NCBI RefSeq assembly: GCF_042477335.2
Contig: NC_091247.1
Location: forward strand, 228,990,001 to 229,054,000
DNA length: 64,000 nucleotides
From: Ovis canadensis
Lineage: Eukaryota; Chordata; Mammalia; Artiodactyla; Bovidae
Direction of reading: 5' to 3'
The position numbers and the translations under genes were made by a program. Numbering within the stretch: the stretch's first letter is position 1; the number at the start of each line of letters is the position of its first letter. Shown here one piece after another: positions 1 to 10,861 of this stretch. The notes under the pieces were generated by a model that saw nothing but the letters and a program-made list of their open reading frames with translations, searched no databases and was not told the DNA's origin.

Positions 1-130
1 AGAAGGGCATGGCAACCCACTGCAGTATTCACGCCTAGAGAATCCCATGGACAGAGGAGCCTGGAGGGCTACGGTCCACGGGGTCACAGAGAATCGGACA
101 CGACTGCAGTGACTGATCACAGCGCGTGCA
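1..130 (+). mobile_element. Bov-tA SINE, 3' part, cut by window start
   Basis: The sequence carries the sense Bov-tA signature: GGCAACCCACT, then AGAATCCCATGGACAGAGGA, then GGGGTCACAGAG and CGGACACGACTG. Only the 3' portion lies in the window. No TSD can be checked because the 5' side is missing. Confidence 0.85.
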
Positions 131-325
131 CTGGCAAACGCTTGGAGCTGGGCTGGTCCTTCGCGAAGCTGATGCCCTCTGACTCCACATAGGTCACGCT
201 CTGCACTGACATTCTCCTCCCACACTCTCCTGTGGCACCCTGCATTTCAGGAGGGTCAGGGGCCACTGACTTCAGCCACACCAGACCCGGTCGCTGAGTT
301 GCCTGATGCCAGCTGTGGCTGTTTG

Positions 326-551
326 ACACTTTGCAGAAGGGGGGAAAAAAAAAACCCAAGTCCTTCAGGAGGATATACAACCTCTCCCTATCCCCGAGAG
401 AAGGGGGCCCATTTCCTGAGGCTCTAGCCTGCTGTATATCCCTTTTGCCTGGCAAAAATAATAAAGCTACTCTTTTCTATTTCCTCCAGACTCTGTCTCC
501 ATGTTTCTCTTTGGCCGCGTCGGTGGACAGGGAGCCAAACTTTTGGCAACA
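326..551 (+). mobile_element. Candidate solo LTR of an endogenous retrovirus
   Basis: A purine-rich stretch is followed by an AATAAAG polyadenylation signal near 460, a pyrimidine-rich U5-like segment and an end reading TTTTGGCAACA, which fits the terminal CA of an LTR. No gag, pol or env sequence adjoins it, so a solo LTR is the simplest reading. The left boundary is uncertain because I see no clear TG start or target duplication. It could also be another mammalian repeat with a poly(A) signal. Confidence 0.4.
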
Positions 552-559
552 TGCCTCCC

Positions 560-905
560 TCCCTCACCCCCACCCTCCGTGGAAACCACAGGTCTGCTCT
601 CTGTGGCTGAGTCTGTCTCTGCTTTGTAGAATAGTGCATCTGTGCCATGGTGTGGATTCCCCGTGTGAGTGACAGTACATCATGCCTACTTTTCTCTGTG
701 TGACTTACCTCACTTAGGATGGTAATCGCTAGGTCCACCCACGTAGCTGCAAATGGCACTGCTTCATGTTTTATGGCGAGTGTTCTGTTGCATATAAACA
801 CCACGTCTTTATTCACCCATCTGTCAGACATTTAGGCTGCTTTGTTGTCTTGGCTGATGTAAATAGTGTTGCTGTGTGCATCGGGGTGCACGTATCTTCA
901 TTTTT
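560..905 (-). mobile_element. L1 LINE 3' fragment (antisense)
   Basis: Read on the + strand this shows the antisense of the L1 ORF2 end and 3' UTR: GACTTACCTCACTTAGGATG, TAGGTCCACCCACGTAGCTG, TTTATGGCGAGTGTTCTG and GACATTTAGGCTGCTTTG. It is diverged, with no open frame of interest. Confidence 0.75.
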
Positions 906-1195
906 AACAGATTATTTGTTTTTAATTGGAGGACAGTTGCTTCACAACATTGTGTTGGCTTCTGCCACACATCCTCATGGACCAGCCGTGGGGATACTCA
1001 CGCCCCCTCCCTCCTGAACCTCCCCCCGGCCTCCCACCCCATCCCACCCCTCCAGGCTTTGCGCTGTCTGCCTCAGGCAGCAAGTGCCCGCTGGCCGTCC
1101 GTCTACTTCACGTGCGCTGCAGCGCTTCTCCCTCAGCTTGCCCCGCCTCTCCTTCCCCGCCTATATCCGCAAGCCTGCGCTTCTTGTGTGTAAGT
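906..1195 (-). mobile_element. Second L1 3' UTR fragment (antisense)
   Basis: TTAATTGGAGGACAGTTGCT and GTGTTGGCTTCTGCCACACA match the antisense 3' UTR of ruminant L1. This begins where the neighbouring L1 would be expected to continue into ORF2, so it is probably a separate insertion or a rearranged junction. The distal half is unusually C-rich and poorly matched. Confidence 0.6.
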
Positions 1196-1243
1196 GGCTA
1201 TGGATTCTTTTGTGACCTAATCTTAGGGTACTTTTGTTTCCTA

Positions 1244-1519
1244 TGCTGCTGCTGCTGCTGAGTCGCGTCAGTCCCGTCCGACTCTGTGCGACCCCATAGA
1301 CGGCAGCCCACCAGGCTCCCCCATCCCTGGGGTTCTCCAGGCAAGAACACTGGAGTGGGTTGCCATTTCCTTCTCCAGTGCATGAAAGTGAAAAGTGAAA
1401 GTGAAGTCGCTCAGTCGTGTCCAACTCTTAGCGACCCCATGGACTGCAGCCTACCAGGCTCCTCCTCCGTGGGATTCTCCAGGCGAGAGTACTGGAGTGG
1501 GTTGCCATTGCCTTCTCCG
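1244..1519 (-). mobile_element. Bov-A2 SINE (dimer) with (AGC)n tail
   Basis: The element starts on the + strand with (GCT)n at 1244-1260, the reverse of the (AGC)n tail of Bov-A2. Two BovA monomers follow, each with a GACCCCAT box and GGAGTGGGTTGCCAT, joined by a GAAAGTGAAAAGTGAAAGTG linker. Low divergence suggests a fairly recent insertion. Confidence 0.9.
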
Positions 1520-1679
1520 ACTGATAAGATAGTTTTCTTTTAATTCTGTCAAGATTTTAAATTATTCTTTTTCTGATCAAACCTTAAATATTTTGTATTA
1601 TGTAGTCAGTGTTATCATTTTTGTTTTCTGTCTGTTTTATTTTTGATCATTGACTATGGGTATGTTTGGTTTAAGTGGT

Positions 1680-1760
1680 TACATTTCTTTTTTATTGGAG
1701 TAAAATTCACATAACGTAAAGTGAACCATTAACAATTTTAAGTGTATAATTCAGTTTTAG
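1680..1760 (-). mobile_element. L1M-type 3' UTR fragment (antisense)
   Basis: TTATTGGAGTAAAATTCACATAACGTAAAG followed by AAGTGTATAATTCAGT resembles the antisense 3' UTR of old mammalian L1M elements. It is short and diverged. The AT-rich sequence at 1520-1680 between this and the Bov-A2 is not recognised. Confidence 0.4.
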
Positions 1761-1814
1761 TAATGATTTTTAACTGTGCATTTATGGATTATTCACATTT
1801 TCTATTTGCCTTAT

Positions 1815-2455
1815 ATCAGAGTTCCTTTACACTCTTAAAAACCATTAAGGACCCCAAAGAGCTTTTGTTTATGTGGGCAGTATCTATTGATACTGTAATC
1901 AAAATAAAAAACTGAGAAATTTTGAAAATATGAATTACTTCCCTTAAAAATCACAATAATAAATTTAGTACATGTTAACATAACATTATTTTAATGAAAC
2001 ATGTTTTTAAAAGAAAGAAAATAAGTAAAAACAGCATTATTTTACATTTTTGTGAATCTCCTGGTTTTGAACTTAGGAAGACAGATAGATCCTCACATCT
2101 GATTCTGCATTCAGTCTGTGCTGATAGATTGTTTGTTTTCCATTTTGAAGAAAACCTGGCTTCCAACCACAGATATGTGATTGGAAGAGGGAGAGATATT
2201 ATAACAGTTTTCTCAAATAATTGTGGGTATTCTTCTTTGGCAAGCGGTGGTGTTTTAAAGGTTAGTGGCATTGCACAACCTAAAGCCTTATGAATGACCT
2301 TTTCTGTTACATTAAACCCTATTTGTCTATTTTGCATTCTAACCGGATCATTTAGCCCTTTATGATTTTGTAACATTATGCATTGGTCATTTGGAAAATG
2401 ACTTGAGTTATGCATGTATTCCAAATGTTGACACATTGCATTATACATTATCAAA
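1815..2455. mobile_element. Ancient mammalian interspersed repeat, family not assigned
   Basis: GACCCCAAAGAGCTTTTGTT near 1850, followed by a long AT-rich body containing CAGATATGTGATTGGAAGAG and TGCATTGGTCATTTGGAAA, is a sequence I recognise as a dispersed repeat shared across mammals. It is probably DNA-transposon derived. There is no transposase frame, and the family name needs a repeat-library search. Confidence 0.4.
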
Positions 2456-3397
2456 AAATCCTATTTGCTGGCCTAACCAAGGAAGTGAAACACTTGTAAA
2501 CTGAGAACTGGAAAACACTGCTGAAATAAACTAAAAGTGACCCATCTGTAAATGGGAAGAGGGCCACATGCATGGATTAGGAGAATACATTGTTCAGATG
2601 TCAGCACTGCCTAAAGCAATCTACAGATGCAACGCAACCACAACAGAAATCCCAATGAATATTTTTTGTGTGTGCGGAAGTGAGAAAAAAATCACCTTAC
2701 AATTCATATGGAATCTACATTCAAATAGCAAAAAATGATGTTGGGAAAAAAAGAACAAAGTGGTAGGTCTTGCACGTCCTGATTTCAAAACATATTACAG
2801 AGCTACAGTAATTGAAACAGCATGGTACTGGCACAAAGACAGACACACAGATCGATGCAAAAGACAAGAGGTCCCAGAAATGAAGTGATCTTCAACAGAG
2901 GTGGCAAGATCGCCCAAATGGGACAAGAAAAATTCTCCTAAATGGACGATGTTGAGAATGTCCACATGCAAAAGAATGAAGGTAGACCCTTCAGTTCAGT
3001 TCAGTTCAGTTGCTCGTTGCATCCAACTCTTTGCAACCCCATGGACAATAGCACGCCAGGCCTCCCTGTCCATCACCAACTCCTGGAGTCTATTCAAACT
3101 CATCTCCATGGAGTTGGTGATGCCATCCAACCATTTCATCCTCTGTTGTCCCCTTCTCCTCTTGCCCTCAATCTTTCCCAGCATCAGGGTCTTTTCAAAT
3201 GAGTCAGCTCTTCTCATCAGGTGGCCAAAGTATTGGAGTTTCAGCTTCAACATCAATCCTTCCAATGAACACTCACTGATCTCCTTTAGGACTGGTTGGA
3301 TCTCCTTGCAGTCCAAGGGATTCTCAAAAGTCTTTCCCAACACCACAGTTCAAAAGCATCAATTCTTCAGTGCTCAGCTTTCATTATAGTCCAACTC

Positions 3398-4360
3398 TCA
3401 CATGCATACATGACTACTGGAAAAACCATAGCCTTGACTAGATGGACCTTTGTTGGCAAAGTAATGTCTCTGCTTTTTAATAAATATGCTGTCTAGGTTG
3501 GTAATAACTTTCCTTCTAAGGATTAGGCATCTTTTAATTTCATGGCTGCAGTCACCATTTGCAATGATTTTGGAGCCCCTAAAAATAAAGTCAGCCACTG
3601 TTTCCGCATCTATTTCCCATGAAGTGATGGGACCAGATGCCATGATCTTAGTTTTCTGAATGTTGAGCCTTAAGCCAACTTTTTCACTCTCCTCTTTCAC
3701 TTTCATCAAGAGGCTATTTAGTTCTTCGCTTTCTGCCATAAGGGTGGTGTCATCTGCATATCTGAGGTTATTGATATTTCTCCAGGCAATCTTGATTCCA
3801 GCTTGTGCCCTCTCCAGCCCAGCATTTCTCATGATGTACTCTGCATAGAAGTTAAATAAGCGGGGTGACAATATACAGCCTTGACGTACTCCTTTTCCTA
3901 TTTGGAACCAGTCTGTTGTTCCATGCCTATCTGTTGCTTCCTGACCTGCATACAGATTTCTCAAGAGGCAGGTTAGGTGGTCTGGTATTCCCATCTCTTT
4001 CAGAATTTTCCACAGTTTATTGTGATCCACACAGTCAAAGGCTTTGGCATAGTCAATAAAGCAGAAATAGATATTTTTCTGGAACTCTCTTGCTTTTTCG
4101 ATGATCCAGCAGATGTTGGCAATTTGATCTCTGGTTCCTCTGTCTTTTCTAAAACCACGTTGAACATCTGAAAGTTCATGGTTCATGTATTGCTGAAGCC
4201 TGGCTTGGAGAATTTTGAGCATTACTTTACTAGCATGTGAGATGAGTGCAATTGTGCGGTAGTTCGAGCATTCTTTGGCATTGCCTTTCTTTGGGATTGG
4301 AATGAAAACTGACTTTTCCAGTCCTGTGGCCACTGCTGAGTTTTCCACATTTGCTGGCAT
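3398..4360 (-). pseudogene. BovB reverse transcriptase domain remnant
   Basis: A 320-codon open stretch on the minus strand. It contains FIDYAKAFDCVDH (motif A with the first catalytic Asp), KGVRQGCILSPRLFN (motif B) and YADD encoded at 3749-3760 (motif C with the catalytic Asp pair). This is the palm of a non-LTR reverse transcriptase. The family uses it for target-primed reverse transcription of its own RNA and, in ruminants, probably of Bov-tA-type SINE RNA. The frame ends prematurely on both sides relative to the intact ORF, and further pieces are at 2996-3346 and 4580-5063. Confidence 0.88.
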
Positions 4361-5287
4361 ATTGAGTGCAGCACTTTCACAGCATCATCTTTTAGGACTT
4401 AAAACAGCTCAACTGGAATTCCATCACCTCCACTAGCTTTGTTCGTAGTGATACTTTCTAAGGCCCACTTGACTTCACATTCCAGGACGACTGGCTCTAG
4501 ATGAGTGATCACACCATCGTGATTATCTAGGTCGTGAAGATCTTTTTTGTACAGTTCTTCTGTGTATTCTTGCCACCTCTTATTTATATCTTCTGCTTCT
4601 GTTAGGTCCAGACCATTTCTGTCCTTTATCGAGGCTATGAAATGTTCCCTTGGTATCTCTAATTTTCTGGAAGAGATCTCTAGTCTTTCCCATTCTGTTA
4701 TTTTCCTCTATTTCTTTGCATTCATCACTGAGGATGGCTTTTTTATCTCTCTTTGCTATTCTTTGGAACTCTGCATGCTTATATCTTTCCTTTTCTCCTT
4801 TGCTTTTTGCTTCTCTTCTTTTCACAGCTATTTGTAAGGCCTCCCCAGACAGCCATTTTGCTTTTTCTGCTTTTCTTGTCCATGGAGATGGTCTTGATCC
4901 CTGTCTCCTGTACAATGTCACAAACCTCTGTCCATTGTTCATCAGGCACTCTATCTATCAGATCTAGTCCCTTAAATTTATTTCTCACTTCCATTGTATA
5001 ATTGTAAGGGATTTGATTTAGGCCATACCTGAATGGTCTAGTGGTTTCCTGTACTTTCTTCAATTTAAGTCTGAATTTGGCAATAAGGAGTTCATGATCT
5101 GAGCCACAGTCAGCTCCTGGTCTTGTTTTTGCTGACCATATGGAGCTTCTCCATCTTTGGCTGCAGAGAATATAATCAATCTGATTTTGGTGTTGACCAT
5201 CTGGTGATGTCCATGTGTAGAGCCTTCTCTTGTGTCATTGGAAGAGGGTGTTTGCTATGACCAGTGCGTTTTCTTGGCAAAACTCTA

Positions 5288-5834
5288 TTAGCCTTGCCCT
5301 GCTTCATTCTGTACTCCAAGGCCAAATTTGCCTGTTACTCCGGGTGTTTCTTGACTTCCTACTTTTGCATTCCAGTCCCCTCTGATGAAAAGGACAGCTT
5401 TTTTGGGTGTTAGTTCTAAAAGGTCTTGTAGGTCTTCATAGAACCGTTCAACTTCAGCTTCTTCAGCATTACTGGTCGGGGTATAGACCTGGATTACTGT
5501 GATATTGAATGGTTTGCCTTGGAAACGAACAGAGATCATTCTGTCATTTTTGAAACTGCATCCAAGTACTGCATTTTGGACCCTTTCATTGACTGTGAGG
5601 GCTACTCCATTTCTTCTAAGGGAGTCTTTCCCACAGCAGTAAATATAATGGTCATCTGATTAAATTATCCATTCCAGTCCATCTTAGTTCACTGATTCCT
5701 AAAATGCCTACATTCACTCTTGCCGTCTCCTGTTTGACCAGTTCCCATTTGCCTTGATTCATGGATCTAACATTCCAGGTTCCTATGCAATATTGCTCTT
5801 CAGAGCATCGGACCTTGCTTCTGTCACCAGTCAC
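5288..5834 (-). pseudogene. BovB apurinic/apyrimidinic-type endonuclease domain remnant
   Basis: Minus-strand frames 5652-5834 and 5288-5539 encode the start and end of the RTE endonuclease. The first contains GTWNVRSMNQGKWELVKQE, typical of the RTE endonuclease start. The second contains GDWNAKVGSQETPGVTGKFG, which holds the G-D-x-N-A signature of the exonuclease/endonuclease/phosphatase fold. In family members this domain nicks target DNA to prime reverse transcription. The two parts are separated by stops or frameshifts between 5540 and 5651, so no working enzyme is encoded. Confidence 0.85.
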
Positions 5835-6203
5835 ACCCTTATTTTACAACATGTACAAAAATTAACTCAAAAAGGATCAAAAACTTAGACACAACACCTA
5901 AAACTACAAAACTCGTAGAAGAAGACATAGGGGAAAAGATTTATAACATTGAACTTGGCAGTGATTTATTGGAGATGACATCAAAAGCACAGGCAACCAG
6001 GAACAAAAGCAAAACTAGACAAATGGGACTGTATCAAGCGTGTGCTCTATTGTGCATCAACGAGCGCAGTCGACAAAGTAAAAAAGTGGTGTGTGGAATG
6101 AGAGACGGTGTTTGCAAATCATATGTCTTACAAGGGCTTAGCATATGGAATATATAAGAGCTCCCACACTTTAACAACAGCAGAGATCAGATCATCCCGT
6201 TTT

Positions 6204-6497
6204 GTAGGAATATTTGTTTTGGACTGTATCAGGTCTTAGTTGCTCCAGGCAGGATCTTCATTGCTGTGTGTGGGCCTCTCTCTCGTTGTGGTGTGGGCTC
6301 AGGGGCATGTGCGCTCTCTAGTTGTGGTGTGGGCTCAGGGGCGTGTAGGCGTCTTTCCAGTTGTGGCGTGTGGGCTCAGGGGCGTGTGCGCTCTCTAGTT
6401 GTCATGCGTGGGCTCAGTTCCCCAACCAGAAATTTAACCCTTGTTCCCCCAACTGGAAGATGAATTCTTAGCCAGTGGACCACCAGGGAAGTCCCAA
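6204..6497 (-). mobile_element. CHR-2-type tRNA-derived SINE (antisense) with expanded internal repeats
   Basis: The right end reads CAGTGGACCACCAGGGAAGTCCC, the reverse of the CHR-2 head. The left part holds three or four degenerate copies of a unit like GTTGTGGTGTGGGCTCAGGGG. Target duplications flank it: ATCATCCCGTTTT (6191-6203) and ATCATCCAGTTTT (6498-6510). It is inserted in the L1 relic. Confidence 0.85.
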
Positions 6498-7024
6498 ATC
6501 ATCCAGTTTTAAAAATGGACTACTCATTTTTGAGAGTTTGATATTGCCATTCCAACTAAAATTTTTACTTAAAATTATTGCTACTTAAAGACTGCAATAT
6601 ACAGTGGAACTATATGTGACTTTGTTCTGTATTTACAAGTCCCTTGTAAATGTGTTATCACACTTCTTTAAAAAATAAGAACCAAAACAAAACAAATAGA
6701 GGACTCACGTAGACATTTCTACAAAGATGATATACGAATGTGAGCAGGCATATGAAAAGGTTTCCAATACCATTAACCATCAGAGACATGCAAAGCAAAG
6801 CCACAGTGAGATAGCAGCTCGCACTCCTTAGGATGGCTCCTATTTAAAAAGCTACGGGAATAGCAGGGAAAAGTGTTGGTGAGGAGTCATGTGGAGCAAT
6901 TAGAGCCCTGTGTACTGTGGGTGGGACTGTAGAATGGTGACCTAACCATGAGGATCTGTATGGAATGTCTAAAAAAAAATTAAAAATAGAACTGTCATAT
7001 GATCTAGAACTTTCACTTCTGGGT

Positions 7025-7085
7025 CAGTTCAATTCAGTTCAGTTGCTCAGTTGTGTCCAACTCTTTGTGACCCCATGGACAGCAG
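7025..7085 (-). mobile_element. 61-bp BovB 3'-end insertion with target duplication
   Basis: CAGTTCAATTCAGTTCAGTT followed by the extreme BovB 3' end as far as GACCCCATGGACAGCAG. It is flanked by perfect 11-bp copies of CACTTCTGGGT (7014-7024 and 7086-7096), and L1 sequence is continuous once it is removed. This is a severely 5'-truncated but authentic insertion. Confidence 0.88.
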
Positions 7086-7604
7086 CACTTCTGGGTATAA
7101 ACCCAAAATAATTGAAAGCAGGGTCTCAAAGAGATATTTGCACACTCATATTCAGAGCGGCATTATTCATGGTGGCCAAGAGGTGGAGGCAACCTAAATT
7201 TCCACTGATGGCTGAATGGATAAACAAAGTGTGTCCACACGTATGGTGGAGCATTTTCACCCCCAGAATGAAGGAAATTTTGTCACATACGACAACATGG
7301 GAGCCTCTCAAGGGCCTCATCCTAAGTGAGGTGAGCCAGTCACAGACAGACGCATACTCTATGATGCCACTAATATGAATGATGAAAAGTAGCCCAATTC
7401 ATAGAAGCAGAATAGAATGAATGACTATTATTAGGGGCTGGGGGGGAGGGGGAGATGTTATTTAATTGCTATGGAAGTTTCAGATTTGCAAGATTGGAAG
7501 ATTCTGGAGATCTGTTTCAGGATGATCTGACTCTGCTTACTGCCATTGACTTTTACACTCAAAACCAGTTAAGATGGTACACTTGATAAGTTTCCAGAGA
7601 AATG

Positions 7605-7717
7605 TTTTTCGGCCATGCCGCATGGCCCATGGGCTTTTAGTTCCCTGACAAAGTACCAAACCCCTGCCCTGTGCAGCGAGAACCAGAGCCCTAGCCGCCG
7701 GGCCACTGGGGAAGCGG
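7605..7717 (-). mobile_element. CHR-2-type SINE (antisense)
   Basis: TTTTTCGGCCATGCCGCATGG, then TTAGTTCCCTGAC and CTAGCCGCCGGGCCACTGGG match the antisense of the ruminant CHR-2/tRNA SINE. It lies directly after the end of the L1 relic. Confidence 0.75.
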
Positions 7718-9244
7718 GGCTTGCGGGCATTCCAGGAGTTGCCCCTGGCCCCCCAGCAGGAAAGGAGCCGAGCTGGGGCTTCAGCTCAGGCGGCCTCTCC
7801 CAGAGGCCTGTGCTCAGAACCTCCACACCTCCACCTGGAAGGATGTGTGGGATCCACAGGGGCTGGGGAGGAAGGGGTGAACATTCGAGGCCAGGGGAAC
7901 ACTGCGGCTGAGCCAGGCAGGGAGGAGCGTGCCTGGGGAGGGGGCCTCATTCAGTTCAGGGCAAGACCCTGGGCCCACTGGGCAGATTGGAGCAGGGGTG
8001 AGGGGTCCTGGGCCTCATATCTGTGGGCGGAGAGGGCAAGAGGACCCCGTAGGACGAGCCCTGGAGCGTCTGAGCTCGCAGGGACTGGGATGCACAATTT
8101 GGGACTGGAGTCCCAGCTTCTGGTTCATTGCTCCGTCATGGAGAGGGTCCTTTCTCTTCTTGGGCCCCCCAGCTAGGCACTGGGGCTCGAGTCCCAGGGC
8201 TGTGGGGGGCAGTGAAATGGCAGGCTGTGTGTGAAGGAGCCAGCCCCTTGCTGGGGGGGGTAGGCACACAGACATGGCTGCTCCCACTCTGGCCTTGGAA
8301 TATTTTTTCACAGAGCGTGGTCGTCCTCCACAGATCTGAACACCCTGCCCGCACATGACAGCCAACATGGGGCGTCTGTTGGTTTAACAATGGGCAAAAC
8401 GGCCTTCGATTACTCACGTGCATTTTCATTCAAAATGCGTGGTTGCTATAGCAAAGTTCAGAGACCCAGACTTGGGTGCAGGGACGTCAGCCTCCCCAAG
8501 TACAAGAATAACCGCTCTGCTGTCTGCAGACCCATGGGGGCCAGAGCTGACCCAACAGTCTCGACTGCAGGCACGCGCAGAGACTGGATGAGAAGGGGTT
8601 CCCAAGCGCTGGGTTTCAGAACCACGGCAGCCTCTCCTCCCAGCTGCCTCCCCGGATCGGGCCCTCAGTGCTGAATCTTTCTGGATGATTCTACCGGCCC
8701 GGGCAGACAGGCCCCAAAGTGAGTGTGTTCAATACATTTTTCTTAAAAAGGAGGAGTCAAAAGATAAAAGTTCATTTCTGTCTTTGACCTCAGAGACGTG
8801 CAGACTAAAGAATAATTCTAACAACATAAAGGCAGAGTCTGAAAGAATTAAAAGCAGGATTGATCCTTTCGGAATCACTGGTTAAGAATGAAAGCCCCAG
8901 ATGACCACTATCAACACACATAATTTTTTTTTTCCAGAAATGAAAGAGCGCAAGAAATAAGCATAAAAGTCAAAAAGCATAAAACAAACATATAGCAGAT
9001 CAAACATACTTAGTCAGGTCATAAACAAATAAAAAGGCATAAGGTCTTTACTAAAGGAAAAACCATTCTCAAATTGAGTTTAAAAATATTCACTCACGCA
9101 CCCACCCAGCTATCCATGAATCTTAAAGTGGATCCTGAAGCAGCCTGGTGACCTAGCTCCAGCCCCACTCTGTCTCACTCAGAGGCAGTCTTGATTGCCC
9201 AAGAACCCAGCAGAAGGCACACTTTTCCTTGCTGGTAACATGAA
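7718..9244. other. Unique sequence, no gene recognised
   Basis: GC-rich to about 8700, then AT-richer. Open frames here are short and have the Pro/Gly/Arg-rich look of chance frames in GC-rich DNA. I see no recognisable domain, tRNA, rRNA or repeat. Confidence 0.5.
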
Positions 9245-9412
9245 TCCATTCATCCACCATCCATCCATTGATCCATCATCTTTTACCCACCATCCAACCG
9301 AACATCCATCAACCATCTACCCATCCATCTATCCACCCAGGCATCCATCCTTCCATCCACCATCCATCCATCCATCCACCAACCATCATCCATCCATCCA
9401 TCCATTCAGTCA
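9245..9412 (+). repeat. (TCCA)n tetranucleotide microsatellite
   Basis: About 165 bp of imperfect CATC/ATCC units (for example CATCCATCCATCCATCCACC), interrupted by TTTACCCACC and similar. It is likely length-variable. The open frame across it (Pro/Ser/His-rich) is a by-product of the repeat. Confidence 0.9.
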
Positions 9413-10310
9413 TTTATTATTAAACACTTCTTGAGCATCCTTCTGTGTTAGGCTCCAGGATTCAGAGATAGCTCTGCTGTGGTTCTTACCCTTAAGTCTT
9501 TCAGAGCATGCTTGGTGAAGACCAATCTGTAAACAGACATACTGACGAGTGAGGTTGGTGTCGTGGGGTCAGATGGAGGGCATGTCTGCTGGGGAATCAG
9601 GAGAGCTTCCCAGAAGAGGTGAATTGTGTAAGCTGGGCCCTAAGAGATGCCTGAGTGCTGGTCGGGGAGGAAAGGGGCTGGGAAACGGGCCTCCTGATCA
9701 GAAGGAAGAGAACACACAGAGTTGGCATGGAATGCAGGAGGATCCTGAAGGCGGGGCAGGAAGTTAGCAGAAGACAGGGCTGAAGACGTTGGGATAAAGG
9801 GACATAACCTGGGGTTGTTGGTTTCAGACTGAGTGGCTTGGGCTTTGTATTGCGGGCAGTGGAAAGCTCTGAAGTCTTTAAATGCCGAGTGGTCTGATCA
9901 CATTTGCCTTTTATAAATCTTACTTGGAGGATGGCAGTGTGGAGGGTGGCTCAGGAGAGAGATGATAGGCCTGGGTCCTGGCATGATAGTGAGGGTCCCA
10001 AATCCCCAGCGAGCTGGAGAGAGCCTGTGAACAGGTGGGTCAGGTCGTTGTTATGGAAACGTAAGATGTTCCCCTTCCTATGTGAGCGGGTAGCCATGCA
10101 GCAACCCAGCAATCACCCTGGGTTTATGGACGTGAGGACGGAGCTCGAGTGCCTAAATGAAATTGCCACTGAGACGTATGTCGCCAGTCTCGTCTGGCAG
10201 ACACTTTGCCCAGAGAAGGCCATTGTGTCAGGGATGAGTGGAGATGGAGCAGCCCTTTACATCCTGAGGGCGGGATGGGGAGGCACCGAGTTCATTAAGG
10301 CTGTTTAGGT
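9413..10310 (+). mobile_element. Ancient mammalian interspersed repeat, family not assigned
   Basis: CACTTCTTGAGCATCCTTCTGTG, then GAGAGCTTCCCAGAAGAGGTG, and GAAAGCTCTGAAGTC...GAGTGGTCTGATCACATTTG follow the order of a long dispersed mammalian repeat that I recognise but cannot name. The 5' third is more convincing than the region after 10000. No open frame with domain content. Confidence 0.4.
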
Positions 10311-10502
10311 CAATTACACCAATGGGACAAGTGACCTCACAGAAGTTTGCCATGCAGCAGTGACTTGACAGCAGAAATGTGTGAGGGGTTGAGAGCAAAA
10401 GAGTCTCAGCTCCAGAACAGGAGGACCCCTTTCAGAGAACCTATTACAACCTCATTTGATGGGTGAAAATGATGGTAAACAACAACACAATCGTCGTAGT
10501 TA

Positions 10503-10859
10503 TGATGGCGTTGAGGTCAGTGATGGCGATGATGATGGTGGTGATGGTGGTGATGGTGGTGATGATGGTGGTGATGATGTTGGTGATGATGGTGATGGTA
10601 GTGGTGGTGGTGGTGATGGTAATGATGGTGGTGGTGGTGGTGATGGTGGTGATGATGGTGGTGATGATGGCGGTGGTGGTGGTGGTGATGTCAATGATGG
10701 TGGTGATGATGGTGGTGTTGATGGTGGTGATGGCGATGGTGGTGGTGGTGATGGTGGTGATGGCGATGGTGGTGGCGATGGTGGTGGTGGTGATGCTGAC
10801 AGCAGTGGAGGTGGTGATGGTGGCAGTGGAGGTGGCGACAGTGATGGTGATGACTGTTA
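10503..10859 (+). repeat. (GATGGT)n-type trinucleotide array
   Basis: About 355 bp built from GAT, GGT and GGC triplets in irregular order, all in one triplet phase. Because the phase is kept, long frames are open on both strands (Gly/Asp, Val/Met, Thr/Ile, Pro/Ser). They carry no domain and are artefacts of the repeat. Confidence 0.92.
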
Positions 10860-10861
10860 AC

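Larger units (their letters stand above)
2992..5834 (-). mobile_element. BovB (RTE clade) LINE, nearly full length, antisense, inserted in L1
   Basis: The left end is the reversed BovB tail, (CAGTT)n at 2992-3011, followed by the diagnostic 3' region. The body runs through reverse transcriptase and endonuclease coding sequence and stops at 5834 inside the N-terminal region, so the 5' end is truncated. A short duplication ACCCTT flanks it (2986-2991 and 5835-5840), and L1 sequence resumes exactly on both sides. The reading frame is broken into several pieces, so the element is dead. Confidence 0.93.
2495..7600 (+). mobile_element. L1 LINE relic (ORF2 3' half plus 3' UTR), interrupted by three later insertions
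   Basis: The L1 parts are roughly 2495-2991, 5835-6203, 6688-7024 and 7086-7600. They include AGCTACAGTAATTGAAACAG and GCATGGTACTGGCACAAAGA (ORF2), GGAGGCAACCTAAATTTCCA and GATGGCTGAATGGATAAACA (ORF2 C-terminal coding) and CATCCTAAGTGAGGTGAGCC, then a G-rich 3' UTR ending near GATGGTACACTTGATAAG. The order is collinear with L1 across all interruptions, so this is one element. A stretch at 6511-6687 is not clearly L1. ORF2 is broken by stops and frameshifts, so it is not functional. Confidence 0.85.

Noticed and set aside
3398..4360. 320-codon minus frame as a functional reverse transcriptase gene
   Set aside because: Catalytic motifs are present, but this is one fragment of a truncated, frameshifted BovB and does not encode the full protein.
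6204..6497. Array of similar units with spacers, CRISPR-like at a glance
   Set aside because: Units are degenerate internal repeats of a SINE flanked by target duplications, in a mammalian genome.
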